The notes beneath the pieces were generated by a model. It ran no database searches, was not told where the DNA came from, and saw only the letters and a program-made list of their open reading frames with translations. Shown here in pieces: positions 51,930 to 52,030 of a DNA stretch of 52,030 bases. The position numbers and the translations under genes were made by a program. Every line of letters begins with the position of its first letter. Within the stretch, counting starts at the first letter, position 1. Location: positions 33,766-85,795 of the forward strand of contig NZ_LTAQ01000017.1 of assembly GCF_001590835.1 (NCBI RefSeq), written 5' to 3'. The DNA is from Bacillus gaemokensis (GTDB lineage Bacteria > Bacillota > Bacilli > Bacillales > Bacillaceae_G).

Positions 51930-52030
51930 GGTTCTGGTGCAAAAACTCTAAAGTCCTCGCAAGTAATCTCCTAAACTTGGACATACTGATAATATTACTC
52001 TAAAAAGGTGTGTGATCGGTATGGAAAAGG
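51930..52030 (+). mobile_element. IS6-family (IS240-like) element, left end; runs off the window
   Basis: The left end GGTTCTGGTGCAAAAAC is at 51930-51946, followed by the usual leader of about 75 bp. ATG GAA AAG starts at 52021 behind AAAAAGGTGTG and should be the transposase start. The same leader, worn, follows the YolD repeat at 27760. Confidence 0.8.

Noticed and set aside
1-52030. tRNA, rRNA or CRISPR array
   Set aside because: I scanned for CCA-ended cloverleaf-like stretches, rRNA words and regularly spaced direct repeats and found none; without a covariance search a lone tRNA could still be missed.

Overview
The window looks like an accessory, insertion-sequence-rich segment of a Bacillus cereus group genome (B. 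cereus / B. thuringiensis type), possibly from a large plasmid. The reasons are the low GC content, strong AGGAGG-type ribosome binding sites, a spore-germination gerA-type operon, many IS6 (IS240-like) and IS231-like relics, Tn4430-like 38-bp ends, and gene neighbourhoods known from Bacillus (glutaminase with GlnK/GlnL, a T-box proBA, yxlEFG-like genes). I could run no database search, so all names come from sequence motifs and memory.

Layout. 0-3.2 kb: IS6 and IS231 debris, an orphan ORF and a methyltransferase. 3.2-9.4 kb: a minus-strand nickel/metallophore-type nikABCDE operon with a broken MATE exporter as its last gene. 9.4-14.2 kb: repeat-rich ground with decayed regulator and methyltransferase genes, Tn3-family ends, a resolvase-site-like array and an anion permease. 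14.2-16.9 kb: an HTH regulator facing a yxlEFG-like ABC operon across a perfect 60-bp palindrome. 17-19.7 kb: decayed acetyltransferase and EamA genes, a DoxX gene and more IS relics. 19.8-30.8 kb: amino-acid transport and metabolism (SdaC-type permease, APC permease, BrnQ, ProC, malic enzyme), a Tn3-derived miniature element with intact target duplications, an IS6 nested in an IS231 relic, and a protein made of 75-residue repeats. 31.3-34.3 kb: T-box-controlled proBA. 35-39.1 kb: a gerA/gerB/gerC germinant-receptor operon led by a 42-residue membrane ORF. 39.4-43.6 kb: a 4.2-kb IS1595-family transposon with matching ends and an 8-bp target duplication. It carries an alpha/beta hydrolase, and a bacteriocin-type ABC module splits its transposase. 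43.6-50.8 kb: an APC permease and a glutamine module (GlnL, GlnK, glutaminase, AGCS symporter). 50.8-52 kb: a YolD-like repeat gene and the start of another IS6 element.

How the genes fit together. Several genes concern uptake and use of glutamine, proline, serine or branched-chain amino acids: sdaC-like, brnQ, two APC permeases, proC, proBA, maeB, glsA and the AGCS symporter. They sit beside a spore nutrient receptor. The most interesting structures are the IS1595 transposon with cargo, the Tn3-derived miniature element, and the palindrome that buries a Shine-Dalgarno sequence. Also notable are the dispersed YolD repeat and evidence that the 9.5-10.2 kb segment is a collapsed copy of the 49.3-51.8 kb segment. 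Many genes are broken, so the region appears to be decaying while it accumulates transposons.
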